The position numbers were made by a program, and so were the translations under genes. Positions 4,646-5,644 of a DNA stretch of 5,644 bases are shown piece by piece; the first letter of the stretch is position 1, and each line of letters begins with the position of its first letter. The stretch is from positions 1-5,644 of the forward strand of contig JAQUZZ010000114.1 in assembly GCA_028691095.1 (NCBI GenBank), given 5' to 3'. This stretch comes from Alistipes sp. GTDB lineage: Bacteria; Bacteroidota; Bacteroidia; Bacteroidales; Rikenellaceae. Below the pieces are notes generated by a model. It did not search any database, was not told the DNA's origin, and saw only the letters and a list, made by a program, of their open reading frames with translations.

Positions 4646-5644
4646 ATGAAAAAGATGATGCGTAAAACTAAATATTGGTTCTGGGGAGGGGTTGCCTTGG
4701 TGGGCAGCCTGTGTTTGACGGCCTCCTCGATTTCGGACTTTTCGCTGGGACGCAACGCCCAGATTCTCTTCAATATGTTTCGGGATGTCAGCCTATTCTA
4801 TGTGGATTCGGTGGACACCGACACCTTACTGCTGGATGCGGCCGAGGGAATGGTGGCCAACTTGGATCCTTATACCGAGTTGCTGCCCGAGAAGGAGATG
4901 GATGAGTTTGAGATTCAAACGACCGGCAAGTACGGTGGCATTGGGGCATTGATCCGTCAGAGTGGCGACTATGTCATCATTGCGCAGCCCTACAAAGGAT
5001 TTCCGGCCGACAAAGCGGGGTTGGTGATCGGGGATAAGTTGATGGCCGTAGATGGCCAAAGCATCCAAGGATACGACCCAACCAAGGTGAGCGGAATGCT
5101 CAAAGGAACCCCCGGTACGACAATGAAACTGACGGTCGAGAAGTTGCTCAGTGGCGAGCAGACCCAAGTATCGGTCAAGCGCGAACGGATCTATATTCCC
5201 AGTATTCCCTATTATGGCGTCTTGGAGGGAGGGGTAGGCTATATCCTGCACCATGATTTCTCGGAGGAGTGCAGCAACGATATGCGGATTGCCTTTGAGA
5301 AGCTCAAGCGACAGGGGATCACGTCGTTGATCTTGGATTTACGGAGCAATGGCGGTGGAGTGCTTCAGGAAGCGGTGAAGATCCTGTCGATGTTTGTGCC
5401 CAAGGGCACGGAGGTCGTGTCGATGCGTGGCCGAATGAAGGAGAGCGATGCGGTCTTCAAGACCCAACTCACACCCCTGGATTTGCAGATCCCCATTGTC
5501 GTATTGGTCAACAGCACGACGGCTTCGGCGGCAGAGATTGTGTCGGGAGCCTTGCAGGATCTGGATCGTGCAGTGTTGGTGGGGCAACGAACCTTTGGAA
5601 AGGGCTTGGTGCAGACCACTCGTCCCGTCGGATTCAACGCCTAC
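4646..5644 (+). CDS. S41 family C-terminal processing peptidase, N-terminal 333 residues (runs off the right edge)
   Basis: From the ATG at 4646 the frame is open for 333 codons to the edge. In order: a basic N-terminus with a hydrophobic segment (about 10-28; signal peptide or membrane anchor), a helical pre-domain containing NLDPYTELLPEKE (72-84), a PDZ domain (about 88-170, with KYGGIGALI and ADKAGLVIGDKLMAVDG), and the protease core with LILDLRSNGGG (228-238), the serine region NSTTASAAEIVSGALQD (289-305) and GQRTFGKGLVQ (313-323). The S294/K319/Q323 spacing (25 and 4 residues) equals the catalytic triad spacing of Bacillus CtpB (S309/K334/Q338). Such proteases cleave periplasmic or secreted proteins from the C-terminus, with the PDZ domain gating access. 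The true substrate is unknown. The remaining C-terminal part is outside the window. ATG codons at 4655 and 4658 are alternative starts. Probably co-transcribed with the preceding two-TM gene; a poor TGCGTTTG box lies at 4621-4628. Confidence 0.95.
   Translation, partial: MKKMMRKTKYWFWGGVALVGSLCLTASSISDFSLGRNAQILFNMFRDVSLFYVDSVDTDTLLLDAAEGMVANLDPYTELLPEKEMDEFEIQTTGKYGGIGALIRQSGDYVIIAQPYKGFPADKAGLVIGDKLMAVDGQSIQGYDPTKVSGMLKGTPGTTMKLTVEKLLSGEQTQVSVKRERIYIPSIPYYGVLEGGVGYILHHDFSEECSNDMRIAFEKLKRQGITSLILDLRSNGGGVLQEAVKILSMFVPKGTEVVSMRGRMKESDAVFKTQLTPLDLQIPIVVLVNSTTASAAEIVSGALQDLDRAVLVGQRTFGKGLVQTTRPVGFNAY

Overview
The window looks like an ordinary chromosomal stretch from a Bacteroidota bacterium, probably order Bacteroidales. 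Three things point there. Four of the gaps ahead of genes carry an exact copy of the Bacteroidota promoter -7 element TAnnTTTG, while Shine-Dalgarno sequences are weak or absent. The tRNA-guanine transglycosylase has the Bacteroidales-type sequence, including a zinc loop that has lost two of its three cysteines. The gene set (GT2 glycosyltransferase, tgt, LptF/G-type permease, 5-formyl-THF cyclo-ligase, S41 peptidase) is typical of these genomes. GC content looks moderately high (mid-fifties percent by eye, not computed). A Rikenellaceae/Alistipes-like source is possible but is only a guess.

Layout: bases 1-631 hold, on the minus strand, the N-terminal part of a membrane-anchored family 2 glycosyltransferase that runs off the left edge. 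Bases 632-815 are a compact divergent promoter region with two oppositely oriented TACCTTTG boxes, a perfect 16-bp tandem duplication and short repeats. On the plus strand follow tgt (816-1946), an LptF/LptG-family permease (2134-3228), 5-formyltetrahydrofolate cyclo-ligase (3318-3911), a two-TM conserved hypothetical protein (4114-4590) and the first 333 codons of a C-terminal processing (S41) peptidase (4646 to the right edge). No stretch without a gene exceeds 300 bases; the longest are 632-815, 1947-2133 and 3912-4113.

How the genes relate: they do not form one pathway. tgt installs the queuosine precursor in tRNA. The permease belongs to the lipopolysaccharide export machine of the inner membrane. 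The cyclo-ligase feeds one-carbon metabolism. The S41 protease acts in the periplasm, and the small membrane protein just ahead of it is probably co-transcribed with it. Promoters are visible before the glycosyltransferase, tgt, the permease and the small membrane protein; the cyclo-ligase and the S41 gene probably rely on upstream promoters.

I see no mobile element, CRISPR, toxin-antitoxin or defence system, and no convincing new multi-gene system. The points most worth a second look are the hairpin-rich leader of about 128 nt with two short uORFs ahead of 4114, the 16-bp duplication that shifts the reading frame upstream of the glycosyltransferase start, the apparently leaderless tgt transcript, and altered motifs in the glycosyltransferase and the transglycosylase.
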